NCBI GenBank assembly: GCA_018400955.1
Contig: JAGYLH010000003.1
Location: 1 to 64,000, forward strand
Direction: 5' to 3'
Length of the DNA: 64,000 nt
DNA from: Bacteroidales bacterium
GTDB lineage: Bacteria > Bacteroidota > Bacteroidia > Bacteroidales > F082
The notes under the pieces were generated by a model, which worked only from the letters and a program-made list of their open reading frames with translations, searched no databases and had not been told where the DNA came from. The position numbers and the translations under genes were made by a program. Shown here in pieces: positions 1-9,835 of this stretch. Each line of letters opens with the position of its first letter. The stretch's first letter is position 1.

Positions 1-2054
1 CCGTTTACTTCCAGCAATTCTTTGTTGTTGAGAGGCAATATATCAGCTATTTCATTTATGGCTTTGCGCGGTAATATCATATGGTAGGGCACATCCATCT
101 CGTTGGCCAGATTGTCGCGCCAACTGCGGATTCGTTTTAACAATTCTGGATATTTTACCTTGCTGTCAGCAGGATAACTGCTGGTTGATTTGGGGACTGG
201 TCTGGGCTTTTCGATGGCCGCTGTGGCACGGGTTTCGAGGTATGTCAACACGGTGAAACCCTTGCTGCATTTTTCGAGGCATTGCTGTTTTACCTGCGCA
301 TCGGACATCAAGCGTTCATAGGCATCCCTCACGCTTTTTTGAACGGCCTTGTTATCACTTTCCAAAACAGCCTCGTTTTCAAATAGCAGGGCTTTGAATT
401 TTGGGGCAAAGTAGCTACAGGCTTTTACGATTCTTTCCTGCAATTGTTGATTTTCTTCAACCTCGGGCTGTTCGGCCAACAACGAATTTACCTGAGTCAT
501 AAATTTTTCAGCCACGACAATAAAACCATTTTTCAGGCCCGCCTCCAGTTGGTTGAATTTTTCTGAAAGCCCGGCATCAAGCGATTTGATATTTTCAGTG
601 ATTATTTTCTGCAAAGTATGAATCCGCCATAGCAAGGGTTTAAAGTCAAATAGTTCGGCAACGAGCGTTTGCTGATAGCCTGCTTTAGCCGCTTGGAGTT
701 TATGTTCGTCAGGCTGGTTGGCCGAAACCTGTTCAACAAACTGGCCCACAGTAAAATCTGTTTTTACTGAGCTGGGCGTAATGGCCGAACTGAGCACCAT
801 GCCTTCATAGCTTTTGCAGCGGCTCAGGGCCACATACACCTGCCCGTGGGCAAAGGCAGCATTTGCATCAATAATGGCCTTTTCAAAAGTAAGGCCTTGG
901 CTTTTGTGAATGGTCACAGCCCAGGCCAGCTTGAGGGGGTATTGGGTAAACGAACCTATAATACTTTCAGTTATTTCGTTGGTTTTTTCATCAATGCTGT
1001 AGCGGCAATTTTGCCATTCGAGTGGTTTCACGGTGATAGAATCCTCATCGCCCGGACATTTCACAAAAAGTGTATCCTCTTCAATACGCATAAGTTTTCC
1101 AATTTTGCCATTGTAAAACTCCTTCAAGGGCGATGGGTCATTTTTGATAAACATCACCTGGGCACCTTTTTTCAATTCAAGTGATTCGTTGGTAGGGTAG
1201 GCATGCTCCGGAAAATCGCCTTTCACCTCTGCCTTGAATTTACGGGCTTTTGTCTTGATGGCCTCAAGTTTCTTGTTGTTGATGTTTTGTGCCTGGTAGT
1301 TATGGGTTGTGAGGGTAATATAGCCATCGCTTTCATCAGGCGAAAAATCAGGGATGTGTCTTTGGTTAAGCAAGTTGATGGTGTCTGTATCCATCTTGTT
1401 ATCGCGTACCTTATTGAGCAAGCGGATAAATGTTTCATCGGTTTGCCTGAAAATAAACTGCAGTTCAATGCTGATGTAATCGGTTTTTTGCAAGGCTTTG
1501 CTGCTGAAAAAATACACGGTATTATAGTGTTTTTTCAGCAAGGCCCATTCTTCATCCTTTGCGATGGGAGCCAATTGTTGCAGGTCGCCAATCATGAGCA
1601 ATTGCACACCACCAAAGGGTGTGTTTCGGTTTCGATAGCGACGCAAAACGGCATCAATGGCATCAAGCAGGTCGGCACGCACCATGCTGATTTCATCAAT
1701 CACAAGCAGATCAAGGCTTTTAATAATATTGATTTTTTCCCTTGTAAAACGCTGATAGCGCGACGCTGAAGCTTTGGCTTGATCTTGCTCAATGGGCAGT
1801 TTGCCAGTCATTCCCTCTGGAATTTGCGGACCAAAAGGAAGTTGGAAAAAGGAGTGGATGGTCACGCCTCCGGCATTGATGGCTGCTACGCCCGTTGGGG
1901 CCACCACCACCATGCGTTTATAGGTTTGGCTTTTCAGGTTGTGCAAAAAAGTGGTTTTACCTGTTCCGGCTTTTCCTGTCAAAAACAGGTGTTTATCGGT
2001 GTAGCGGATAAAATCACTGGCAAGTTGTAATTGCGGGTTGTTTTGCAATTTCAT
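1..2054 (-). CDS. PIF1/RecD-like helicase with C-terminal HRDC domain (3' end cut by window)
   Basis: The reverse strand is open from an ATG at 2054 to the window edge, about 684 codons, with no stop reached. Near the N-terminus is a Walker A motif GKAGTGKTT (about residues 27-35), followed by a Walker B DEISMV and a superfamily 1 motif region (GDLQQLAP; then AVTIHKSQGLTF and YVALSRC near residues 390-420), as in PIF1/RRM3 DNA helicases. The last ~50 visible residues (LLKRIRSWRDNLA through LNNKELLEVNG) match an HRDC nucleic-acid-binding domain, so little is likely to be missing. Bacteroidetes commonly carry such PIF1-HRDC proteins; the expected role is ATP-driven unwinding in replication or repair. 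A TAnnTTTG box 43 bases upstream supports this start. Confidence 0.9.
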   Translation of the reverse strand, partial: MKLQNNPQLQLASDFIRYTDKHLFLTGKAGTGKTTFLHNLKSQTYKRMVVVAPTGVAAINAGGVTIHSFFQLPFGPQIPEGMTGKLPIEQDQAKASASRYQRFTREKINIIKSLDLLVIDEISMVRADLLDAIDAVLRRYRNRNTPFGGVQLLMIGDLQQLAPIAKDEEWALLKKHYNTVYFFSSKALQKTDYISIELQFIFRQTDETFIRLLNKVRDNKMDTDTINLLNQRHIPDFSPDESDGYITLTTHNYQAQNINNKKLEAIKTKARKFKAEVKGDFPEHAYPTNESLELKKGAQVMFIKNDPSPLKEFYNGKIGKLMRIEEDTLFVKCPGDEDSITVKPLEWQNCRYSIDEKTNEITESIIGSFTQYPLKLAWAVTIHKSQGLTFEKAIIDANAAFAHGQVYVALSRCKSYEGMVLSSAITPSSVKTDFTVGQFVEQVSANQPDEHKLQAAKAGYQQTLVAELFDFKPLLWRIHTLQKIITENIKSLDAGLSEKFNQLEAGLKNGFIVVAEKFMTQVNSLLAEQPEVEENQQLQERIVKACSYFAPKFKALLFENEAVLESDNKAVQKSVRDAYERLMSDAQVKQQCLEKCSKGFTVLTYLETRATAAIEKPRPVPKSTSSYPADSKVKYPELLKRIRSWRDNLANEMDVPYHMILPRKAINEIADILPLNNKELLEVN

Positions 2055-2096
2055 GCTATCATTGTTTTCTTCGACTGCTTTTTATTGGCTAGCATG

Positions 2097-2104
2097 CAAA
2101 TATA
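2097..2104 (-). promoter_or_regulatory. Bacteroidetes -7 box for the helicase gene
   Basis: On the reverse strand this reads TATATTTG, matching the TAnnTTTG -7 element of Bacteroidetes primary sigma factor promoters. It lies 43 bases upstream of the helicase ATG. Confidence 0.55.
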
Positions 2105-2237
2105 CGAATGTATGGCTGGCAATACGGTAATAAAACGACTAAATTATTATTTGATATACCTTATACCTCTGCGCTATTTCATGCCTTCAACTGATTTTGT
2201 TTCCTCTTAGTGGCACTTAGTGACCTCCCAAAAGCCG

Positions 2238-2923
2238 GGACAGTTTTGAGGTTATATTTATTTTTCCCACAAAGAGCACTAAGAGCCACAAAGTAGTCTT
2301 CATTTTCGCCTTATAATCCTGCTTTTTCTGCGATTGTCTCTCCCTTTGTGCGGCTTAGTGGCCTTCCGAAGGACTGGACAGTTTTGAGGTTATATTTATT
2401 TTTTCCCACAAAGAGCACTAAGAGCCACAAAGTAGTCTTCATTTTCGCTGTATCATCCTGCTTTTTCTGCGATTGTCTCTCCCTTTGTGCGGCTTAGTGG
2501 CCTTCCGAGAAGGACTGACAGTTTTGAGGTTATATTTATTTTTCCCACAAAGAGCACTAAGAGCCACAAAGTAGTCTTCATTTTCGCTGTATCATCCTGC
2601 TTTTTCTGCGATTGTCTCTCCCTTTGTGCGGCTTAGTGGCCTTCCGAAGGACTGGACAGTTTTGAGGTTATATTTATTTTTCCCACAAAGAGCACTAAGA
2701 GCCACAAAGTAGTCTTCATTTTCGCCTTATAATTCTGCTATTTCTGCGATTGTCTCTCCCTTTGTGCGGCTTAGTGGCCTTCCGAAGGACTGGACAGTTT
2801 TGAGGTTATATTTATTTTTCCCACAAAGAGCACTAAGAGCCACAAAGTAGTCTTCATTTTCGCCTTATAATCCTGCTTTTTCTGCGATTGTCTCTCCCTT
2901 TGTGCGGCTTAGTGGCCTTCCCA
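2238..2923. repeat. Five tandem copies of a ~138-bp intergenic repeat
   Basis: The same unit starts at about 2238, 2376, 2516, 2654 and 2792 (spacings 138, 140, 138, 138); the last copy is cut at about 2923. Each unit begins GGACAGTTTTGAGGTTA and contains two imperfectly complementary arms: ACTAAGAGCCACAAAG near its start and CTTTGTGCGGCTTAGTGG near its end, so each copy could fold into a long hairpin. Copies differ by only a few substitutions or 1-2 base indels. A degenerate partial copy (CTTAGTGGCACTTAGTGACC) sits just upstream around 2205-2225. The array fills the 910-base gap between the helicase and the glycosyltransferase; no coding potential was seen. Confidence 0.95.
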
Positions 2924-2964
2924 AACAAATCAATCCTGTTTGCAAACCAGTTGTGTCATGCAGT

Positions 2965-4668
2965 TTAATCCAGCTGTATTTTTATACTTTTGCTGTTGAA
3001 ACCGTCCCTGAATGGGCCTGCCCGCAAGGACAGGGTGAAGTTGTAGGTGCCTGCCTGCAAATCTTTGGGCACAACAAATGAAATGACAGTTTCAATACTT
3101 TCATTTGGGGGAATGCTTTCCACAGGTTGGGCCATTTTGCATTTTACTGAAGTTTTTCTTCCTTTTCCGCTTAAAAATGCATGCACACTGATTGGAAATT
3201 CAGAATTTGTAAAATGGAGATTATCGGGATAAGGGTTGGTTATCGTTATGGGCAACTCAACAACGCTTCCCATCTTAAACTGGCTGTTTTTTTCTAAGGG
3301 ATATTGAATGTCCACGCTTGATGTCAATACAAGTTTATCTGTAAGACGCACATACAGGCTGTCATTTTTCAGCAAAGCATATGCTGTAGCGTTTGGATCG
3401 AAACGATCAGTGATGATGGCAGCAGCTTTGCCATAAAATTTCATCTCATGATTATGCAAATCATATTGGTTTTGCCTGTAATAGCGGGAGTTAACTGTAT
3501 GTGCTTCTATACCTGAGTAAAAGGTGTAAACCGATGGGCGTTGGTAGCCATCCCTGAATACTACAGGCCTGTTTTGGGTGAGTTCCTGCACTTTGGCGGC
3601 CCATTTCTTTTGGTTGTGAAATTCCAGTTCGATTGGCAAAAAGTCCGCAATAAGTGCAACGCGCAGGAAAAAAAGTATCAATATGCTTGGATAAACAATG
3701 CGGCGAAGGTAGCGGTCAACAGATACACTTATTTTTCTTTTCTCCATCAAAATTAGAATAATCGGAATGGCTGCTGCTATGGTCCATTGGGGTTCGGCAT
3801 GCCCCCTGAAGGTTGTTCCCCAAAAGAATAAAATCATGCCCAAAATGATGAAATACAAAGTGCGTTCAAAGGCTTCTTTGGCCTTAAACTTAAAGAGCAC
3901 ATAAAATGCCAGGGGTAAAACAAAGGGGTTGAAACTTGCCATTTGATTGGGTAAATACACCAGCACATCCTGCAGACTGAATGGCTTGGCCCTGCCGGTG
4001 GTGTGGTATTTGAACGATGGGAAATCATTCTGCAATTGCCATGCTATATGTGGGCTGAGCAGTAATAAAGCAAACAATCCGGCCAGCCAAAAGCGGTAGT
4101 TGAGCAGCAGCCTTGGATTGGATAATACAACCAAGACAATCAATATGCCACCCTGGTATTTGGAAAAAACGAGCCCGGCCATTGCAACAGACAGCATTGC
4201 CCAATACCAAAATGCTTCTTTTAGAAGCAAGCGTTTGTAGGCATATAGGAAAAGTGCCGTAAAAAAAAGCAAACCCGGATCGGGGGTGGTGATAAAGCCA
4301 TATACAACAAACATAACAATGGCTGCTGAAATACCAAAAAAGGCCCACACATCCTGTTTACTTGGTTTTGGTTGTGCCAGCGTTTTCCAGATGAACAACA
4401 AGGTAAAAACCTGAAGCAAAACCGTCATAAACCTTATGCTAAGCGAACCATTAAAAAACTGTGAACTGATTTTTATCAGCAAGGCCACCAAGGGAGGGTG
4501 GTCGAAATAGCCCCAGGCCATGTTTACACTATAAAAATAGTAATAAGCTTCGTCGGCAATCACTTCCGTAAAAGCAGCCTGAATCAGGTTGATTATAAAC
4601 CAAAACAGGAGCAGCAGAGCAAATAGCAATTGGGCACCGGATTGAAATACTTTCGGATAAATCCTCAT
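2965..4668 (-). CDS. Membrane glycosyltransferase, GT39/ArnT-like (PMT_2 superfamily)
   Basis: This 567-residue protein starts with a transmembrane helix (about residues 13-31) followed by the acidic DEAYYY motif at residues 39-44 and YFDHPP about 11 residues on. That is the first-loop signature of GT-C fold dolichyl/undecaprenyl-phosphate-sugar transferases such as ArnT and PMT. About eight to ten further hydrophobic segments run to about residue 350, and the last ~200 residues form a soluble domain that ends in a beta-rich, DUF-like module. The family uses a lipid-linked sugar and transfers it to lipid A or protein in the periplasm; the acceptor cannot be read from sequence. The gene stands alone between the repeat array and a secreted FG-GAP protein on the same strand. 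Confidence 0.8.
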   Translation of the reverse strand: MRIYPKVFQSGAQLLFALLLLFWFIINLIQAAFTEVIADEAYYYFYSVNMAWGYFDHPPLVALLIKISSQFFNGSLSIRFMTVLLQVFTLLFIWKTLAQPKPSKQDVWAFFGISAAIVMFVVYGFITTPDPGLLFFTALFLYAYKRLLLKEAFWYWAMLSVAMAGLVFSKYQGGILIVLVVLSNPRLLLNYRFWLAGLFALLLLSPHIAWQLQNDFPSFKYHTTGRAKPFSLQDVLVYLPNQMASFNPFVLPLAFYVLFKFKAKEAFERTLYFIILGMILFFWGTTFRGHAEPQWTIAAAIPIILILMEKRKISVSVDRYLRRIVYPSILILFFLRVALIADFLPIELEFHNQKKWAAKVQELTQNRPVVFRDGYQRPSVYTFYSGIEAHTVNSRYYRQNQYDLHNHEMKFYGKAAAIITDRFDPNATAYALLKNDSLYVRLTDKLVLTSSVDIQYPLEKNSQFKMGSVVELPITITNPYPDNLHFTNSEFPISVHAFLSGKGRKTSVKCKMAQPVESIPPNESIETVISFVVPKDLQAGTYNFTLSLRAGPFRDGFNSKSIKIQLD

Positions 4669-4751
4669 TTACGCGGTGTTTGATGCTTTAATTTGCCTGT
4701 TATTTATCTGCTTCAAAATTGGAATTCAGCTTATTTGTCAATAGTTTTTAT

Positions 4752-6257
4752 TTACCAGTTGAATAAGTGAATCTGGAAACCATTGGCACCATATGAATCA
4801 ATAATTTGTTGCCTGGAAACTTCAGCGTCGGGTATGCTCAGGAAAGCATTGGAAGTGCGGTGCCCTCTGTCAGCAAAGCTCCAATTGGGAAATCGGTTGA
4901 TCAACAATTCGTTAAACTTATAATTCAGGTTGAAATCCTGCCTTTCCATGTGGATATTGCTGATGAACATATTATAGCTTTTGTTGTCGCCGCCTTGTAA
5001 ATCGCAAAAGCACGACGACCAAACAAAATAGTAATACGGCCCTTTGGAATAATCAACTATAGGCGAGTCAATAAATATATCCATCGTTTCTTCCCTTTCG
5101 ATTTTTGGGTCGATGGTGTTTCTGAATATCATCCCAACAAACTCAAAACAAACATCCAAACCGGAAACAAACAGGTCGAGGTCGCCATCGCCATCATAAT
5201 CGCCAAAAGTAGCAATGCCGGCACTCACTCCGGGCAAACCGGCAATGATGTCAACAAAATTGAAGTTTCCTTTGTTCTCATACACAATAGTGTAAGGTCT
5301 TTCGAGGCTTTCGCCTGTCATAACGATGTCGAGGTCGCCATCGGCATCAAAATCGCCCATATCGATGCTGCAATTTTTGAGGGGCCTGATGCCCGGAGTT
5401 GAAACTTCAGCATAATTAAGGTCGCCCATATTGCGGTATATACGGGTGAGTGGCATACCTGAGGCTGTTTCGCCACTGATAATAAAATCTTTTTTGCCAT
5501 CATTGTCAAAATCAGCCCAGGCGGCATCGCTGTTCTTCAAACCCGGAAAACGCTGGGTAAGCATACGAAAATGTCCGTTGGTATTGATATACACTTGTGT
5601 AAGCGGGCCACTATTGGAATTTCCGCATAGCAATACATCCAGCCGGCCATTGCTGTTGGCATCGCCCCAGCTGGCTTTGCCACGGCTGATGCCAGGCAAA
5701 CGTGCATTGATATCAGCGAGTTGCCCTTGCTCATTCCGGTATATGATGGTCAAGGGCCTGCCATTTTGGTCCTTGCCCGAAACCAGCAGGTCGAGGAAGC
5801 CATCCTTATCAAAGTCACCAAATTCCACTGAACCTTCGGTTAAAGCAGCAAAATTGGCATCTGATTTTTTAAAGCTGCCATCTTTTTGCCCCAGAAAAAT
5901 ACCTGAAACAGGCCTGTTTCCTGCGCCCATCCCGCTCAGCACCACATCCTGCAATCCATCCCGGTTGAAATCGCCCACATCCATGGAGCCATTATATATA
6001 TCAGGCAAGCCCTTGTTGGTGGCTGTGAATCGGTTGGTGCCTGTTTGCTGGTAATAGGTTGTGCGGATATTCGTTGTGTTGCCGCTAACATAATCCCCGC
6101 TTAAGATTAAATCTGCTTTGCCATTGGCCTGTAGGTCAATCCAAGTGGCAGCAGCATGCATGCGCCCTTGTGGTTGGTTGCTTATCGGCACATAAACCTG
6201 TGCGGCAGCACTTGCTATAGATAGTATGAAAACAATGAAGCGTGAAAGTTTATGCAT
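4752..6257 (-). CDS. Secreted FG-GAP/VCBS repeat protein
   Basis: This 501-residue protein has a signal peptide (hydrophobic residues 8-19, cleavage after AAA or AAAQ). Residues ~35-380 hold six to eight repeats built around calcium-loop motifs such as DFNRDGLQD, DFDKDGFLD, DFDNDGKKD, DFDADGDLD and DYDGDGDLD, the FG-GAP/VCBS signature of integrin-like beta propellers. The C-terminal ~110 residues are not repetitive and do not look like a standard T9SS tail. Such proteins act extracellularly, usually in adhesion or as surface scaffolds; no catalytic residues are evident. It lies 83 bases upstream of the glycosyltransferase gene on the same strand. Confidence 0.82.
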   Translation of the reverse strand: MHKLSRFIVFILSIASAAAQVYVPISNQPQGRMHAAATWIDLQANGKADLILSGDYVSGNTTNIRTTYYQQTGTNRFTATNKGLPDIYNGSMDVGDFNRDGLQDVVLSGMGAGNRPVSGIFLGQKDGSFKKSDANFAALTEGSVEFGDFDKDGFLDLLVSGKDQNGRPLTIIYRNEQGQLADINARLPGISRGKASWGDANSNGRLDVLLCGNSNSGPLTQVYINTNGHFRMLTQRFPGLKNSDAAWADFDNDGKKDFIISGETASGMPLTRIYRNMGDLNYAEVSTPGIRPLKNCSIDMGDFDADGDLDIVMTGESLERPYTIVYENKGNFNFVDIIAGLPGVSAGIATFGDYDGDGDLDLFVSGLDVCFEFVGMIFRNTIDPKIEREETMDIFIDSPIVDYSKGPYYYFVWSSCFCDLQGGDNKSYNMFISNIHMERQDFNLNYKFNELLINRFPNWSFADRGHRTSNAFLSIPDAEVSRQQIIDSYGANGFQIHLFNW

Positions 6258-6306
6258 GGTTGTTGATCTTTTGGGCTGTAAATCTATTAATTTCTTTTAA
6301 AACTAA

Positions 6307-9099
6307 TTATCGTAAAAAAGCTTCAAGTGTTTCAAAGAGTTTTTCCGCTCCCAGTGGTTTTTGCAGGTAAGCATCAAAACCTCTCTGCACATAATCCTTT
6401 TCCTCTTCCATCATGGTAAATGCCGTAACCGCTATGGCTGGCATTCTAAAACCATGCTGCCTTATTTTTTTCATGGCTTCAATGCCGTTCATTTCAGGCA
6501 TTTGAATGTCCATAAGGATAATGTCGGGCGAAGGGCTTGATGCAGCCATATCCATGGCAATCAAACCATTGGGGGCATATAAGATGGTTGCTTTGGTTTT
6601 TGATAGTATCCTTTTAAGCAACAAATAATTGGCTTCGTTGTCTTCGGCAATTAAAATGGTTTTGTTGCTGAAGTCAGGATAAAGGCTGTTTTCATTTTCA
6701 GATATGCTACCTGTTTCGTCTGATGACCGGGAATCTTCATAGGGCAAAGTGAAGTAAAATATAGTTCCCTTGCCATGAATGGATTCAACCCAAACTGAAC
6801 CGCCAAGCATATCAACCAAGTTTTTTACGATGGCCAATCCCAGGCCAGTACCGCCAAAAAGCCTGCTGTGAGAATCATCAGCCTGCCTGAAACGTTCAAA
6901 AATGATTTCCGTTTTTGATTCGGGTATGCCAATTCCGGAGTCTTTCACATAGAATTGTAGATTGCCATTAGCGATAATAAAACCATAGTTGATGTAGCCT
7001 TCATCGGTAAACTTAATAGCATTGTTCAACAGGTTTGAGACAATCTGATGTAAACGCATGCGATCAGTAAACAGGAGTATTTCGGAGGCTTCTTTGGGCT
7101 GTTCGAGAATCAGTTGAATATTGGCCTTGCCCATATTTTCGAGCTGTTGCTTATAGGCTTGGAACAGCTCTACCATCAGGCTGCCGGGATTGCATTTGCT
7201 TTTTTGAATTTTTAGCTCACCTGCTTCAATCTTTGAAATATCGATTATATCATTAATCAGGTTTAGTAAAAGCCGGCCACTTGATTTGATCAGGTTTACG
7301 AATTCAATTTTTTCATTATCACCATAATCATCAGAGCTGAGTAAATCAGAAAATCCCAGAATGGCATTCATAGGTGTCCTGATTTCGTGCGACATATTGG
7401 CCAAAAAAGCCGATTTAACCCTGTCCGATTCCTCCGCCTTATTTTTGGCTTTGATCAGTTCCTCTTCAAAGTTTTTTTGACGTGTTATATTGTCGAGAAG
7501 TGAAACCATCCCTATGAAAGCGCCGTTGAGTAGCATGGATGAAGCCTTCAGGTGTATCCAAATAATTTCGTTGTTTTCGGTCCTGAGCCTGAAAACCGAC
7601 TCAAAGCTGTCCGTTTGTTGTTTATGGGCGTTTTCCCAAAGCGTTTCAACTTTTTGGCGGTCTTCGATGAGGACTTTGCGCAGCCAGGTCCGGTCAAGGA
7701 AGAAGTCTTTTGGAATACCGGTTTGATGCATCAGACTTGGGTTAACAAAAATCAATTGACCGTGGTGGTCGCTGACTGCTATGCCCAGAGGCGATGCTTC
7801 GCTGATGGCCCTGAATTTTTCCTCGCTCTTGCGCAGCGAATTCATGGCTTGTTGTTTTTTGTTAATTTCCTCCTCAATTTTTTTAGTGCGCTCAACAACA
7901 CGCTGTTCAAGTGAAGCGTTCAGTTTTTGCAGCTGCTTTTTTACCTTGTTGTTTTTGTGTTGGCGCCAGATGAAAAAGAAAATAAAAAAGAGCAGTATAG
8001 CACTGGCAATGATAGCCACCAAAAACCGAATACGCAATTGTTGTTCGGCAAGGCTCAGAAGGAGGATTTTGTTTTCGCTATCAACACGTTCGGTTTCGTA
8101 ACGTATTTGTGTTTCAGTGATTTCGCGGCTGCGCTGTTCCGAAAAGAGGGAATCCTTTATGTTGGCCGACCTTAGCAGGTAGGTGTAGGCCTGTTTATGG
8201 TCGCCAATTTGGTCGTAAATTTTTGCCTGCAATCTGTAATTGTAGTGCAAAACACCCAAATTATTGAGCTTGAGACCTATTGTTTCGGCATCTTTGACTT
8301 TGCTGATTGCATTATCGGTATCGTTGAGCAAAAGGTGAATATTTGCAATTTCGTTAAGTGTAAGCGCATACCCATATTCTGAGCCTACATCCAGTAAAAC
8401 CACCTCAGCTTTTTTAAAATATTCCAGGGCCTCGTTTAAGCGGCCCAATTTGGAGAACACCTTACTCAGGTTGCCATAAATATTGACAATTTCATTGCGC
8501 TTACCAAGTTTCTTTTGAATAGCCAGGGCACTAATATAATAATCCAATGCACGGGCATAGTCGCCCATTTCGGCCAAAACCATGCCTATGGCATTTTGCG
8601 AATAGGCAATTTGCCCCTGATCGCCTAAATATTCTTTTATTAAGAGCGATCGAAAATGATACTCCAGAGCATTTTCATAGTCCTGATAAAAAAAATAAGC
8701 CATGCCAATATTGGCATAAGAAAATGCTACTCCCATGCTGTCATTTTCGCGCTCATAAATGGCAAGTGCCTCAAAATGCATTTCCAGTGACTTTTCAATA
8801 ATACTCAATTTGCGGTAACAAACCCCCATTTCGTTAATGATAGCTGCCTTGAGTAAGATGTTGTTTAGCGAATCAGCCAATTGAATTGCCGGCCGTGAAT
8901 GGGCTACTCCCCGCGCAGGATTTATATTGCGGTAATTTTTTATAAGGTCTCTGTAAATTAATAGCTTTTTTTCGCCAGAGGTTTTGGGCAGTAATAGCTC
9001 AAGGCTATCTGTGAGTTTATAGCTTGACGCAACTGAACCAAAGGGATTCAGCACTATTAGTATCAAAAACAGAAATAACAGCCACAGTTTTTGTCGCAT
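6307..9099 (-). CDS. TPR-PAS hybrid sensor histidine kinase with C-terminal receiver
   Basis: This 930-residue protein carries, in order: signal peptide or first membrane segment (6-20), periplasmic TPR repeats (about 45-320), one transmembrane helix (358-378), coiled coil (~385-425), PAS domain (~428-540), a HisKA domain with phospho-acceptor H571 in NMSHEIRTP, an HATPase domain (N box NLLNNAIKF, G boxes DSGIGIP and GGTGLGLAIV), and a receiver domain with D864 in LMDIQMPEMNG. It has no DNA-binding output, so phosphate must pass to another protein or the receiver must regulate the kinase. The adjacent single-domain receiver (9186-9611) is the obvious candidate partner. The architecture closely matches the second kinase at 23366-26296. 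Confidence 0.93.
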   Translation of the reverse strand: MRQKLWLLFLFLILIVLNPFGSVASSYKLTDSLELLLPKTSGEKKLLIYRDLIKNYRNINPARGVAHSRPAIQLADSLNNILLKAAIINEMGVCYRKLSIIEKSLEMHFEALAIYERENDSMGVAFSYANIGMAYFFYQDYENALEYHFRSLLIKEYLGDQGQIAYSQNAIGMVLAEMGDYARALDYYISALAIQKKLGKRNEIVNIYGNLSKVFSKLGRLNEALEYFKKAEVVLLDVGSEYGYALTLNEIANIHLLLNDTDNAISKVKDAETIGLKLNNLGVLHYNYRLQAKIYDQIGDHKQAYTYLLRSANIKDSLFSEQRSREITETQIRYETERVDSENKILLLSLAEQQLRIRFLVAIIASAILLFFIFFFIWRQHKNNKVKKQLQKLNASLEQRVVERTKKIEEEINKKQQAMNSLRKSEEKFRAISEASPLGIAVSDHHGQLIFVNPSLMHQTGIPKDFFLDRTWLRKVLIEDRQKVETLWENAHKQQTDSFESVFRLRTENNEIIWIHLKASSMLLNGAFIGMVSLLDNITRQKNFEEELIKAKNKAEESDRVKSAFLANMSHEIRTPMNAILGFSDLLSSDDYGDNEKIEFVNLIKSSGRLLLNLINDIIDISKIEAGELKIQKSKCNPGSLMVELFQAYKQQLENMGKANIQLILEQPKEASEILLFTDRMRLHQIVSNLLNNAIKFTDEGYINYGFIIANGNLQFYVKDSGIGIPESKTEIIFERFRQADDSHSRLFGGTGLGLAIVKNLVDMLGGSVWVESIHGKGTIFYFTLPYEDSRSSDETGSISENENSLYPDFSNKTILIAEDNEANYLLLKRILSKTKATILYAPNGLIAMDMAASSPSPDIILMDIQMPEMNGIEAMKKIRQHGFRMPAIAVTAFTMMEEEKDYVQRGFDAYLQKPLGAEKLFETLEAFLR

Positions 9100-9145
9100 G
9101 TATATAAGCAGTTAGTTTACACCACCGGCCATTGACCAGCCAATG

Positions 9146-9153
9146 CAAAAGTA
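9146..9153 (-). promoter_or_regulatory. -7 box upstream of hybrid kinase
   Basis: The reverse strand reads TACTTTTG, a TAnnTTTG match, 47 bases upstream of the kinase ATG and downstream of the receiver gene. The kinase can therefore be transcribed separately from the receiver. Confidence 0.5.
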
Positions 9154-9185
9154 TCAAAAAGACATGATATATCACAGATGTGTGA

Positions 9186-9611
9186 TTAACCGGCAATAAA
9201 TAATTCAATGGTACTCAACAACTCTTTTGAATTGATGGGTTTTGAGAGGTAGGCATCGTAGGGGGCCGTGCTGCGGTCGAACAGATTGCTGTCAGTAAAG
9301 GTGCTTTGTGAAATAACCGGCATGGCTGGCTTTATTTGCTTTATACGATAAGTGGTTTCCAAACCATTGATTCCGGGCATATTATAGTCCATTAATACCA
9401 CATTGATATCGGGTCTGTTTTCGATAATTTCCAAGGCTGCATACCCATTATCCGCCCAGATAGTGTTTGCGCCCGTGCGTGTAATCATGGCTTTCAGGAG
9501 TAAGAAATTCACCTTCAGGTCATCAACAATCAGGATTGATTTGTTTGTCCATAAATTAGTGCTAGCTGGTTGCAGCACCTGAGCTGGCATATTTTGAGTT
9601 AAGTTTTTCAT
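9186..9611 (-). CDS. Single-domain response regulator (CheY-like receiver)
   Basis: This 141-residue protein has a ~22-residue N-terminal extension and then one receiver domain: acidic pair D30-D31 in LIVDDLKVN, phospho-acceptor D75 in VLMDYNMPG, the conserved switch Thr/Ser region in SQSTFTDS, and Lys in YLSKPIN. No output domain follows. It ends 86 bases upstream of the TPR hybrid kinase on the same strand, which suggests a phosphorelay or phosphate-sink pairing. Its sequence resembles the kinase's own receiver (the shared LLLK pattern after the acidic pair), so it may have arisen by duplication of that domain. The partner assignment is inference. Confidence 0.88.
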   Translation of the reverse strand: MKNLTQNMPAQVLQPASTNLWTNKSILIVDDLKVNFLLLKAMITRTGANTIWADNGYAALEIIENRPDINVVLMDYNMPGINGLETTYRIKQIKPAMPVISQSTFTDSNLFDRSTAPYDAYLSKPINSKELLSTIELFIAG

Positions 9612-9823
9612 TTTGTATCAGCTTAAGTTTTTCACTTTATGTATCTCCAAAAGCTTGCCAAACTCATAATTAACATGTTATCAGACGCATAAATTTTTAT
9701 GCAAACACAGAATTATCCCATAATTATACCTAATTCCATAATTAGGAATTATTCTCAATAGGTTTTTTGGTTTAGAAGGAGCGTTTTTTTATATACTTAT
9801 AACTTAAGGAGTGGTATTTAGCC

Positions 9824-9831
9824 TATTTTTG
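9824..9831 (+). promoter_or_regulatory. -7 box immediately upstream of desaturase ATG
   Basis: The sequence reads TATTTTTG and ends only 4 bases before the ATG at 9836. If it is used, transcription would start at or next to the start codon, giving a leaderless or near-leaderless mRNA. Confidence 0.45.
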
Positions 9832-9835
9832 CGAC

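Noticed and set aside
846..2030. Three forward-strand open frames across the helicase region
   Set aside because: They lie opposite a continuous reverse-strand helicase frame with recognisable motifs and have no family features of their own.
2238..2923. CRISPR-like array
   Set aside because: The copies are contiguous 138-bp units with no variable spacers, and no cas genes are present.
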